Assembly (NCBI GenBank): GCA_964057225.1
Contig: OZ059895.1
Coordinates: 3,224,001-3,288,000 of the forward strand
Length of the DNA: 64,000 bases
Origin: Auanema rhodensis
Taxonomy: Eukaryota > Nematoda > Chromadorea > Rhabditida > Rhabditidae
Reading direction: 5' to 3'
The translations under genes and the position numbers were made by a program. Every line of letters begins with the position of its first letter. Within the stretch, counting starts at the first letter, position 1. Of the stretch, positions 1 to 9,040 are shown piece by piece. The notes under the pieces were generated by a model. The model worked only from the letters and a program-made list of their open reading frames with translations. It was not told the origin of the DNA and made no database searches.

Positions 1-49
1 TTCAGATTTTCTAACTTTTATTCAGTTTGTTTTTTAAACTTTGATTAAG
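1..49 (+). repeat. Partial satellite monomer at left edge
   Basis: This is the 3' tail of a long monomer, starting at 'ttcagattttctaac' and running to the next monomer box at 50. It matches the tail preceding 2445 and 18830, so the missing monomer is probably the T/ccaag/acgg subfamily seen at 2151 and 18536. Confidence 0.9.
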
Positions 50-166
50 AACTTTGATTTTTGTACACCCATAAATTATACGCAGCACAGGTTACACTTA
101 AATAATGAACTGACCGACTAATCAGACATGGATCTTTCCTAGTTCTGTTGCTTGAATGGATGTTTT

Positions 167-176
167 CCTACGTAGG
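167..176. other. 10-bp perfect palindrome CCTACGTAGG (one per monomer)
   Basis: Self-complementary decamer at monomer positions 118-127, first instance here. It is intact in nearly all monomers. It is broken to 'cctacgaagg' in 18 copies (starts 2151, 5259, 6560, 8747, 9335, 11141, 12947, 14543, 16349, 18536, 20931, 21813, 22695, 43472, 44270, 44564, 45656, 50405). A dyad like this could bind a dimeric protein; no known site is claimed. It does not resemble the CENP-B box. Confidence 0.8.
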
Positions 177-208
177 CTAGTAAAACATGCCCTTCAAAGC
201 ATCAGAAC

Positions 209-220
209 ATGTGATCACAT
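209..220. other. 12-bp perfect palindrome ATGTGATCACAT (one per monomer)
   Basis: Self-complementary dodecamer at monomer positions 160-171, 42 bp after the start of the first palindrome (about four helical turns). It overlaps an E-box-like CATGTG. It is broken by 'gtgaccac' in 25 monomers (for example 1352, 3747, 23577, 46244, 58811) and by 'gatcaaat' at 43178 and 63096. It is retained in both long and short monomers, unlike the AT-rich tail. Confidence 0.8.
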
Positions 221-236
221 TCCAATTTTTTTGTAT

Positions 237-253
237 CTATCTTGTGAAGATAG
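237..253. other. 7-bp stem / 3-nt loop inverted repeat (ctatctt-GTA-aagatag)
   Basis: Perfect inverted repeat at monomer positions 188-204. In this first copy the loop is GTG. The stem is shortened by 'agataataat' in 29 monomers and mismatched by 'gtatctttc' in nine (starts 1857, 4965, 8453, 18242, 20637, 43976, 45068, 45362, 50111). The 85-bp deletion of short monomers begins 5 bp after the stem, so the hairpin survives in both classes. A role in breakage at that point is inference. Confidence 0.7.
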
Positions 254-637
254 TAATATATCATATGTTGAACACTATGTTGGAAAGATTTTAATTCAGA
301 TTTACGAACTTTTATTCAGTTTGTTTTTTAAACTTTGATTAAGAACTTTGATTTTTGTACACCCATAAATTATACGCAGCACAGGTTACCCTTAATTAAT
401 GAACTGACCGACTAATCAGACATGGATCTTTCCAAGTTCTGTTGCTTGAACGGATGTTTTCCTACGTAGGCTAGTAAAACATGCCCTTCAAAGCATCAGA
501 ACATGTGATCACATTCCAATTTTTTTGTATCTATCTTGTAAAGATAGTAATATATCATATGTTGAACACTATGTTGGAAAGATTTTAATTCAGATTTTCT
601 AACTTTTATTCAGTTTGTTTTCTAAACTTTGATTAAG

Positions 638-847
638 AACTTTGATTTTTGTACACCCATAAATTATACGCAGCACAGGTTACCCTTGAATAATGAACTG
701 ACCGACTAATCAGACATGGATCTTTCCTAGTTCTGTTGCTTGAATGGATGTTTTCCTACGTAGGCTAGTAAAACATGCCCTTCAAAGCATCAGAACATGT
801 GATCACATTCCAATTTTTTTGAAATCTATCTTGTAAAGATAGTAATA
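638..847 (+). repeat. Reference short monomer (210 bp, 'gaaatc' class)
   Basis: Identical in plan to the long monomer up to 'gatagtaat', then jumps directly to 'aaactttgattttt' of the next box. This removes 85 bp, from 'tatcatatg' to 'gattaag'. The 'gaaatc' replacement of 'gtatc' adds 1 bp, giving 210 instead of 209. 45 monomers are 210 bp. All short monomers share the same junction apart from single-base variants ('gtaaaaaac' at the ends of the monomers starting 31320, 32414, 37292, 38386, 53474 and 60996; 'gtattaaac' in the one starting 41076), so the deletion arose once and was amplified. Confidence 0.96.
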
Positions 848-1142
848 AACTTTGATTTTTGTACACCCATAAATTATACGCAGCACAGGTTACCCTTAAA
901 TAATGAACTGACCGACTAATCAGACATGGATCTTTCCTAGTTCTGTTGCTTGAATGGATGTTTTCCTACGTAGGCTAGTAAAACATGCCCTTCAAAGCAT
1001 CAGAACATGTGATCACATTCCAATTTTTTTGTATCTATCTTGTAAAGATAATAATATATCATATGTTGAACACTATGTTGGAAAGATTTTAATTCACATT
1101 TTTTCAACTTTCACTCAATTTGTTTTCTAAACTTTGATTAAG
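848..1142 (+). repeat. 295-bp long monomer subfamily ('cacattttttcaac' tail)
   Basis: The tail reads 'cacattttttcaactttcac' instead of 'cagattttctaactttt', adding 1 bp, and is followed by 'tcaatttgttttctaaac'. The hairpin closing base is altered ('agataataat' for 'agatagtaat'). 57 monomers are 295 bp. A sub-branch also carries 'gtgaccac' (breaking the second palindrome) and 'gaacacaatg', e.g. 1352-1646. In the left third this subfamily nearly always sits next to a short monomer, giving 504/505-bp long-short dimers. Confidence 0.95.
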
Positions 1143-1351
1143 AACTTTGATTTTTGTACACCCATAAATTATACGCAGCACAGGTTACTCTTGAATAATG
1201 AACTGACCGACTAATCAGACATGGATCTTTCCTAGTTCTGTTGCTTGAATGGATGTTTTCCTACGTAGGCTAGTAAAACATGCCCTTCAAAGCATCAGAA
1301 CATGTGATCACATTCCAATTTTTTTGTATCTATCTTGTAAAGATAGTAATA
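1143..1351 (+). repeat. Reference short monomer (209 bp, 'gtatc' class)
   Basis: Same 85-bp deletion as the 210-bp form, on a 'gtatc' background. It also carries the 'ttactcttgaat' variant, which occurs only in monomers starting 1143, 3538, 10134, 11940, 13536, 15342 and 19923, all in the left third. 24 short monomers are 209 bp. The deletion occurs on two backgrounds (gtatc and gaaatc), implying that it was transferred between backgrounds by recombination or predates the 1-bp indel. Confidence 0.95.
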
Positions 1352-2444
1352 AACTTTGATTTTTGTACACCCATAAATTATACGCAGCACAGGTTACCCT
1401 TAAATAATGAACTGACCGACTAATCAGACATGGATCTTTCCTAGTTCTGTTGCTTGAATGGATGTTTTCCTACGTAGGCTAGTAAAACATGCCCTTCAAA
1501 GCATCAGAACATGTGACCACATTCCAATTTTTTTGTATCTATCTTGTAAAGATAATAATATATCATATGTTGAACACAATGTTGGAAAGATTTTAATTCA
1601 CATTTTTTCAACTTTCACTCAATTTGTTTTCTAAACTTTGATTAAGAACTTTGATTTTTGTACACCCATAAATTATACGCAGCACAGGTTACCCTTGAAT
1701 AATGAACTGACCGACTAATCAGACATGGATCTTTCCTAGTTCTGTTGCTTGAATGGATGTTTTCCTACGTAGGCTAGTAAAACATGCCCTTCAAAGCATC
1801 AGATCATGTGATCACATTCCAATTTTTTTGAAATCTATCTTGTAAAGATAGTAATAAACTTTGATTTTTGTACACCCATAAATTATACGCAGCACAGGTT
1901 ACCCTTAAATAATGAACTGACCGACTAATCAGACATGGATCTTTCCTAGTTCTGTTGCTTGAATGGATGTTTTCCTACGTAGGCTAGTAAAACATGCCCT
2001 TCAAAGCATCAGAACATGTGATCACATTCCAATTTTTTTGTATCTTTCTTGTAAAGATAGTAATATATCATATGTTGAACACTATGTTGGAAAGATTTTA
2101 ATTCAGATTTTCGAACTTTTATTCAGTTTGTTTTTTAAACTTTGATTAAGAACTTTGATTTTTGTACACCCATAAATTATACGCAGCACAGGTTACCCTT
2201 AATTAATGAACTGACCGACTAATCAGACATGGATCTTTCCAAGTTCTGTTGCTTGAACGGATGTTTTCCTACGAAGGCTAGTAAAACATGCCCTTCAAAG
2301 CATCAGAACATGTGATCACATTCCAATATTTTTGTATCTATCTTGTAAAGATAGTAATATATCATATGTTGAACACTATGTTGGAAAGATTTTAATTCAG
2401 ATTTTCTAACTTTTATTCAGTTTGTTTTTTAAACTTTGATTAAG

Positions 2445-5400
2445 AACTTTGATTTTTGTACACCCATAAATTATACGCAGCACAGGTTACACTTAAATAA
2501 TGAACTGACCGACTAATCAGACATGGATCTTTCCTAGTTCTGTTGCTTGAATGGATGTTTTCCTACGTAGGCTAGTAAAACATGCCCTTCAAAGCATCAG
2601 AACATGTGATCACATTCCAATTTTTTTGTATCTATCTTGTGAAGATAGTAATATATCATATGTTGAACACTATGTTGGAAAGATTTTAATTCAGATTTAC
2701 GAACTTTTATTCAGTTTGTTTTTTAAACTTTGATTAAGAACTTTGATTTTTGTACACCCATAAATTATACGCAGCACAGGTTACCCTTAATTAATGAACT
2801 GACCGACTAATCAGACATGGATCTTTCCAAGTTCTGTTGCTTGAACGGATGTTTTCCTACGTAGGCTAGTAAAACATGCCCTTCAAAGCATCAGAACATG
2901 TGATCACATTCCAATTTTTTTGTATCTATCTTGTAAAGATAGTAATATATCATATGTTGAACACTATGTTGGAAAGATTTTAATTCAGATTTTCTAACTT
3001 TTATTCAGTTTGTTTTCTAAACTTTGATTAAGAACTTTGATTTTTGTACACCCATAAATTATACGCAGCACAGGTTACCCTTGAATAATGAACTGACCGA
3101 CTAATCAGACATGGATCTTTCCTAGTTCTGTTGCTTGAATGGATGTTTTCCTACGTAGGCTAGTAAAACATGCCCTTCAAAGCATCAGAACATGTGATCA
3201 CATTCCAATTTTTTTGAAATCTATCTTGTAAAGATAGTAATAAACTTTGATTTTTGTACACCCATAAATTATACGCAGCACAGGTTACCCTTAAATAATG
3301 AACTGACCGACTAATCAGACATGGATCTTTCCTAGTTCTGTTGCTTGAATGGATGTTTTCCTACGTAGGCTAGTAAAACATGCCCTTCAAAGCATCAGAA
3401 CATGTGATCACATTCCAATTTTTTTGTATCTATCTTGTAAAGATAATAATATATCATATGTTGAACACTATGTTGGAAAGATTTTAATTCACATTTTTTC
3501 AACTTTCACTCAATTTGTTTTCTAAACTTTGATTAAGAACTTTGATTTTTGTACACCCATAAATTATACGCAGCACAGGTTACTCTTGAATAATGAACTG
3601 ACCGACTAATCAGACATGGATCTTTCCTAGTTCTGTTGCTTGAATGGATGTTTTCCTACGTAGGCTAGTAAAACATGCCCTTCAAAGCATCAGAACATGT
3701 GATCACATTCCAATTTTTTTGTATCTATCTTGTAAAGATAGTAATAAACTTTGATTTTTGTACACCCATAAATTATACGCAGCACAGGTTACCCTTAAAT
3801 AATGAACTGACCGACTAATCAGACATGGATCTTTCCTAGTTCTGTTGCTTGAATGGATGTTTTCCTACGTAGGCTAGTAAAACATGCCCTTCAAAGCATC
3901 AGAACATGTGACCACATTCCAATTTTTTTGTATCTATCTTGTAAAGATAATAATATATCATATGTTGAACACAATGTTGGAAAGATTTTAATTCACATTT
4001 TTTCAACTTTCACTCAATTTGTTTTCTAAACTTTGATTAAGAACTTTGATTTTTGTACACCCATAAATTATACGCAGCACAGGTTACCCTTGAATAATGA
4101 ACTGACCGACTAATCAGACATGGATCTTTCCTAGTTCTGTTGCTTGAATGGATGTTTTCCTACGTAGGCTAGTAAAACATGCCCTTCAAAGCATCAGAAC
4201 ATGTGATCACATTCCAATTTTTTTGTATCTATCTTGTAAAGATAGTAATAAACTTTGATTTTTGTACACCCATAAATTATACGCAGCACAGGTTACCCTT
4301 AAATAATGAACTGACCGTCTAATCAGACATGGATCTTCCCAAGTTCTGTTGCTTGAATGGATGTTTTCCTACGTAGGCTAGTAAAACATGCCCTTCAAAG
4401 CATCAGAACATGTGATCACATTCCAATTTTTTTGTATCTATCTTGTAAAGATAGTAATAAACTTTGATTTTTGTACACCCATAAATTATACGCAGCACAG
4501 GTTACCCTTAAATAATGAACTGACCGACTAATCAGACATGGATCTTTCCTAGTTCTGTTGCTTGAATGGATGTTTTCCTACGTAGGCTAGTAAAACATGC
4601 CCTTCAAAGCATCAGAACATGTGACCACATTCCAATTTTTTTGTATCTATCTTGTAAAGATAATAATATATCATATGTTGAACACAATGTTGGAAAGATT
4701 TTAATTCACATTTTTTCAACTTTCACTCAATTTGTTTTCTAAACTTTGATTAAGAACTTTGATTTTTGTACACCCATAAATTATACGCAGCACAGGTTAC
4801 CCTTGAATAATGAACTGACCGACTAATCAGACATGGATCTTTCCTAGTTCTGTTGCTTGAATGGATGTTTTCCTACGTAGGCTAGTAAAACATGCCCTTC
4901 AAAGCATCAGAACATGTGATCACATTCCAATTTTTTTGAAATCTATCTTGTAAAGATAGTAATAAACTTTGATTTTTGTACACCCATAAATTATACGCAG
5001 CACAGGTTACCCTTAAATAATGAACTGACCGACTAATCAGACATGGATCTTTCCTAGTTCTGTTGCTTGAATGGATGTTTTCCTACGTAGGCTAGTAAAA
5101 CATGCCCTTCAAAGCATCAGAACATGTGATCACATTCCAATTTTTTTGTATCTTTCTTGTAAAGATAGTAATATATCATATGTTGAACACTATGTTGGAA
5201 AGATTTTAATTCAGATTTTCGAACTTTTATTCAGTTTGTTTTTTAAACTTTGATTAAGAACTTTGATTTTTGTACACCCATAAATTATACGCAGCACAGG
5301 TTACCCTTAATTAATGAACTGACCGACTAATCAGACATGGATCTTTCCAAGTTCTGTTGCTTGAACGGATGTTTTCCTACGAAGGCTAGTAAAACATGCC

Positions 5401-5552
5401 CTTCAAAGCATCAGAACATGTGATCACATTCCAATATTTTTGTATCTATCTTGTAAAGATAGTAATATATCATATGTTGAACACTATGTTGGAAAGATTT
5501 TAATTCAGATTTTCTAACTTTTATTCAGTTTGTTTTCTAAACTTTGATTAAG
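2445..5552 (+). repeat. HOR block A2: 12 monomers, 3108 bp
   Basis: Monomer starts: 2445, 2739, 3033s, 3243, 3538s, 3747, 4042s, 4251s, 4460, 4755s, 4965, 5259. The first six copy block A1 at offset 2395, and the last four copy its monomers 6-9. Between them sit a G-gtatc-short (4042) and a chimeric gtct-cccaag short (4251). The block therefore looks like A1 expanded by three monomers through unequal exchange. Confidence 0.9.
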
Positions 5553-6853
5553 AACTTTGATTTTTGTACACCCATAAATTATACGCAGCACAGGTTACCC
5601 TTGAATAATGAACTGACCGACTAATCAGACATGGATCTTTCCTAGTTCTGTTGCTTGAATGGATGTTTTCCTACGTAGGCTAGTAAAACATGCCCTTCAA
5701 AGCATCAGAACATGTGATCACATTCCAATTTTTTTGTATCTATCTTGTAAAGATAGTAATAAACTTTGATTTTTGTACACCCATAAATTATACGCAGCAC
5801 AGGTTACCCTTAAATAATGAACTGACCGACTAATCAGACATGGATCTTTCCTAGTTCTGTTGCTTGAATGGATGTTTTCCTACGTAGGCTAGTAAAACAT
5901 GCCCTTCAAAGCATCAGAACATGTGACCACATTCCAATTTTTTTGTATCTATCTTGTAAAGATAATAATATATCATATGTTGAACACAATGTTGGAAAGA
6001 TTTTAATTCACATTTTTTCAACTTTCACTCAATTTGTTTTCTAAACTTTGATTAAGAACTTTGATTTTTGTACACCCATAAATTATACGCAGCACAGGTT
6101 ACCCTTGAATAATGAACTGACCGACTAATCAGACATGGATCTTTCCTAGTTCTGTTGCTTGAATGGATGTTTTCCTACGTAGGCTAGTAAAACATGCCCT
6201 TCAAAGCATCAGAACATGTGATCACATTCCAATTTTTTTGTATCTATCTTGTAAAGATAGTAATAAACTTTGATTTTTGTACACCCATAAATTATACGCA
6301 GCACAGGTTACCCTTAAATAATGAACTGACCGTCTAATCAGACATGGATCTTCCCAAGTTCTGTTGCTTGAATGGATGTTTTCCTACGTAGGCTAGTAAA
6401 ACATGCCCTTCAAAGCATCAGAACATGTGATCACATTCCAATTTTTTTGTATCTATCTTGTAAAGATAGTAATATATCATATGTTGAACACTATGTTGGA
6501 AAGATTTTAATTCAGATTTTCTAACTTTTATTCAGTTTGTTTTTTAAACTTTGATTAAGAACTTTGATTTTTGTACAATCATAAATTATACGCAGCACAG
6601 GTTACCCTTAAATAATGAACTGACCGACTAATCAGACATGGATCTTTCCTAGTTCTGTTGCTTGAACGGATGTTTTCCTACGAAGGCTAGTAAAACATGC
6701 CCTTCAAAGCATCAGAACATGTGATCACATTCCAATTTTTTTGTATCTATCTTGTAAAGATAGTAATATATCATATGTTGAACACTATGTTGGAAAGATT
6801 TTAATTCAGATTTTCTAACTTTTATTCAGTTTGTTTTTTAAACTTTGATTAAG

Positions 6854-7149
6854 AACTTTGATTTTTGTACAATCATAAATTATACGCAGCACAGGTTACC
6901 CTTAAATAATGAACTGACCGACTAATCAGACATGGATCTTTCCTAGTTCTGTTGCTTGAATGGATGTTTTCCTACGTAGGCTAGTAAAACATGCCCTTCA
7001 AAGCATCAGAACATGTGATCACATTCCAATTTTTTTGAAATCTATCTTGTAAAGATAGTAATATATCATATGTTGAACACTATGTTGGAAAGATTTTAAT
7101 TCAGATTTTTTCAACTTTCACTCAGTTTGTTTTCTAAACTTTGATTAAG
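6854..7149 (+). repeat. 296-bp long monomer subfamily
   Basis: Combines both +1 indels: 'gaaatc' in the hairpin arm flank and 'cagattttttcaac' in the tail. Six monomers have this combination (starts 6854, 16643, 24166, 24462, 26144, 51582). A seventh 296-bp monomer at 53978 reaches that length differently, by a private 2-bp insertion. Five of the six are followed directly by the 'aaccttgttg' subfamily; the one at 24166 is followed by another 296-bp copy. Confidence 0.94.
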
Positions 7150-7443
7150 AACCTTGTTGTTTGTACACCCATAAAATATACGCAGCACAGGTTACCCTTA
7201 AATAATGAACTGACCGTCTAATCAGACATGGATCTTCCCAAGTTCTGTTGCTTGAATGGATGTTTTCCTACGTAGGCTAGTAAAACATGCCCTTCAAAGC
7301 ATCAGAACATGTGATCACATTCCAATTTTTTTGTATCTATCTTGTAAAGATAGTAATATATCATATGTTGAACACTATGTTGGAAAGATTTTAATTCAGA
7401 TTTTCTAACTTTTATTCAGTTTGTTTTTTAAACTTTGATTAAG
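7150..7443 (+). repeat. Divergent-box monomer subfamily ('aaccttgttgtttgtac')
   Basis: The monomer box carries clustered substitutions (aaccttgttgtttg for aactttgatttttg) plus 'cataaaatatac'. These are usually linked downstream to 'gaccgtctaatc' and 'cttcccaag'. Eighteen copies start at 7150, 16939, 24758, 26440, 27534, 30312, 31825, 32120, 33508, 34896, 36284, 37797, 38092, 38891, 41580, 51878, 56291 and 58307. The tight linkage makes this the best marker for following HOR units. Copies at 32120 and 38092 keep the box but have 'gaccgact' and 'cctag', so they are recombinants. Confidence 0.95.
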
Positions 7444-9040
7444 AACTTTGATTTTTGTACAATCATAAATTATACGCAGCACAGGTTACCCTTAAATAAT
7501 GAACTGACCGACTAATCAGACATGGATCTTTCCTAGTTCTGTTGCTTGAATGGATGTTTTCCTACGTAGGCTAGTAAAACATGCCCTTCAAAGCATCAGA
7601 ACATGTGATCACATTCCAATTTTTTTGTATCTATCTTGTAAAGATAATAATATATCATATGTTGAACACTATGTTGGAAAGATTTTAATTCACATTTTTT
7701 CAACTTTCACTCAATTTGTTTTCTAAACTTTGATTAAGAACTTTGATTTTTGTACACCCATAAATTATACGCAGCACAGGTTACCCTTGAATAATGAACT
7801 GACCGACTAATCAGACATGGATCTTTCCTAGTTCTGTTGCTTGAATGGATGTTTTCCTACGTAGGCTAGTAAAACATGCCCTTCAAAGCATCAGAACATG
7901 TGATCACATTCCAATTTTTTTGTATCTATCTTGTAAAGATAGTAATAAACTTTGATTTTTGTACACCCATAAATTATACGCAGCACAGGTTACCCTTAAA
8001 TAATGAACTGACCGACTAATCAGACATGGATCTTTCCTAGTTCTGTTGCTTGAATGGATGTTTTCCTACGTAGGCTAGTAAAACATGCCCTTCAAAGCAT
8101 CAGAACATGTGACCACATTCCAATTTTTTTGTATCTATCTTGTAAAGATAATAATATATCATATGTTGAACACAATGTTGGAAAGATTTTAATTCACATT
8201 TTTTCAACTTTCACTCAATTTGTTTTCTAAACTTTGATTAAGAACTTTGATTTTTGTACACCCATAAATTATACGCAGCACAGGTTACCCTTGAATAATG
8301 AACTGACCGACTAATCAGACATGGATCTTTCCTAGTTCTGTTGCTTGAATGGATGTTTTCCTACGTAGGCTAGTAAAACATGCCCTTCAAAGCATCAGAA
8401 CATGTGATCACATTCCAATTTTTTTGAAATCTATCTTGTAAAGATAGTAATAAACTTTGATTTTTGTACACCCATAAATTATACGCAGCACAGGTTACCC
8501 TTAAATAATGAACTGACCGACTAATCAGACATGGATCTTTCCTAGTTCTGTTGCTTGAATGGATGTTTTCCTACGTAGGCTAGTAAAACATGCCCTTCAA
8601 AGCATCAGAACATGTGATCACATTCCAATTTTTTTGTATCTTTCTTGTAAAGATAGTAATATATCATATGTTGAACACTATGTTGGAAAGATTTTAATTC
8701 AGATTTTCGAACTTTTATTCAGTTTGTTTTTTAAACTTTGATTAAGAACTTTGATTTTTGTACACCCATAAATTATACGCAGCACAGGTTACCCTTAATT
8801 AATGAACTGACCGACTAATCAGACATGGATCTTTCCAAGTTCTGTTGCTTGAACGGATGTTTTCCTACGAAGGCTAGTAAAACATGCCCTTCAAAGCATC
8901 AGAACATGTGATCACATTCCAATATTTTTGTATCTATCTTGTAAAGATAGTAATATATCATATGTTGAACACTATGTTGGAAAGATTTTAATTCAGATTT
9001 TCTAACTTTTATTCAGTTTGTTTTTTAAACTTTGATTAAG

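Larger units (their letters stand above)
156..338 (+). other. Recurrent 60-codon open frame in satellite (not supported as a gene)
   Basis: An ATG in 'ttgaatggatg' opens a 60-codon frame crossing most of a long monomer. It is intact in 28 monomers, starting at 156, 1963, 2551, 5071, 8559, 9147, 18348, 18936, 20743, 22213, 23389, 25662, 40089, 44082, 45174, 45468, 46056, 47233, 48410, 49293, 50217, 50805, 52992, 54800, 56816, 59422, 60514 and 62908. Elsewhere it is lost by 'gaacgg' (no ATG), 'gaaatc' (frameshift), 'tttctaac' (stop at codon 51), the short deletion, or at 21225 a TAA in 'cttgttaag'. Differences among intact copies are K31E, F50Y, E39K, P23I, L26S and L46S, with only CTA/CTT at codon 28 silent. 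No promoter, family resemblance or conservation supports translation. Weakly hydrophobic C-terminus, no recognised domain. Confidence 0.1.
50..343 (+). repeat. Reference long monomer (294 bp)
   Basis: First complete monomer. Landmarks by monomer position: box 'aactttgatttttgtac' at 1-17, palindrome CCTACGTAGG at 118-127 (167-176), palindrome ATGTGATCACAT at 160-171 (209-220), a T-run near 177-183, hairpin around 188-204 (237-253), then a strongly AT-rich tail. The first 170 bp of the common form are about 38% G+C and the last 124 bp about 22%. This copy carries 'ttacactt', a GTG hairpin loop and 'tttacgaac', a haplotype shared with 2445 and 18830. The tail ends in an imperfect 13-bp direct duplication that runs into the next monomer box. 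104 of 237 complete monomers have exactly this length. Confidence 0.97.
50..2444 (+). repeat. HOR block A1: 9-monomer unit, 2395 bp
   Basis: Monomer starts (s = short): 50, 344, 638s, 848, 1143s, 1352, 1647s, 1857, 2151. The order by diagnostic variants is ttacactt/tttacgaac, T-ccaag-acgg, gaaatc-short, ataat-295, ttactc-short, gaccac-295, gaaatc-short, gtatctttc/tttcgaac, and T-acgaagg-aatatt. Bases 1-2444 correspond at offset 18780 to 18781-21224; one difference noticed is 'cagatcatg' at 1800-1808 against 'cagaacatg' at 20580-20588. The first six monomers recur immediately at 2445-4041. Confidence 0.93.
5553..9040 (+). repeat. HOR block A3: 13 monomers, 3488 bp
   Basis: Monomer starts: 5553s, 5762, 6057s, 6266, 6560, 6854, 7150, 7444, 7739s, 7948, 8243s, 8453, 8747. 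It introduces the 'gtacaatc' box variant (6560, 6854, 7444) and the first 'aaccttgttg' monomer (7150). The order from 6266 to 9040 is repeated at 16055-18829 (offset 9789). It ends with the same tfttc/acgaagg pair (8453, 8747; 'gtatctttc' then 'acgaagg') that ends blocks A1 and A2. Confidence 0.9.

Noticed and set aside
167-176. CENP-B box
   Set aside because: The monomer has no match to the TTCG...CGGG pattern of the 17-bp box; 'tttcgaac' and 'cctacgaagg' variants only share short fragments.
237-253. Rho-independent terminator
   Set aside because: The hairpin is AT-rich with a 7-bp stem, is not followed by a T-run (the T-run precedes it), and there is no gene upstream.
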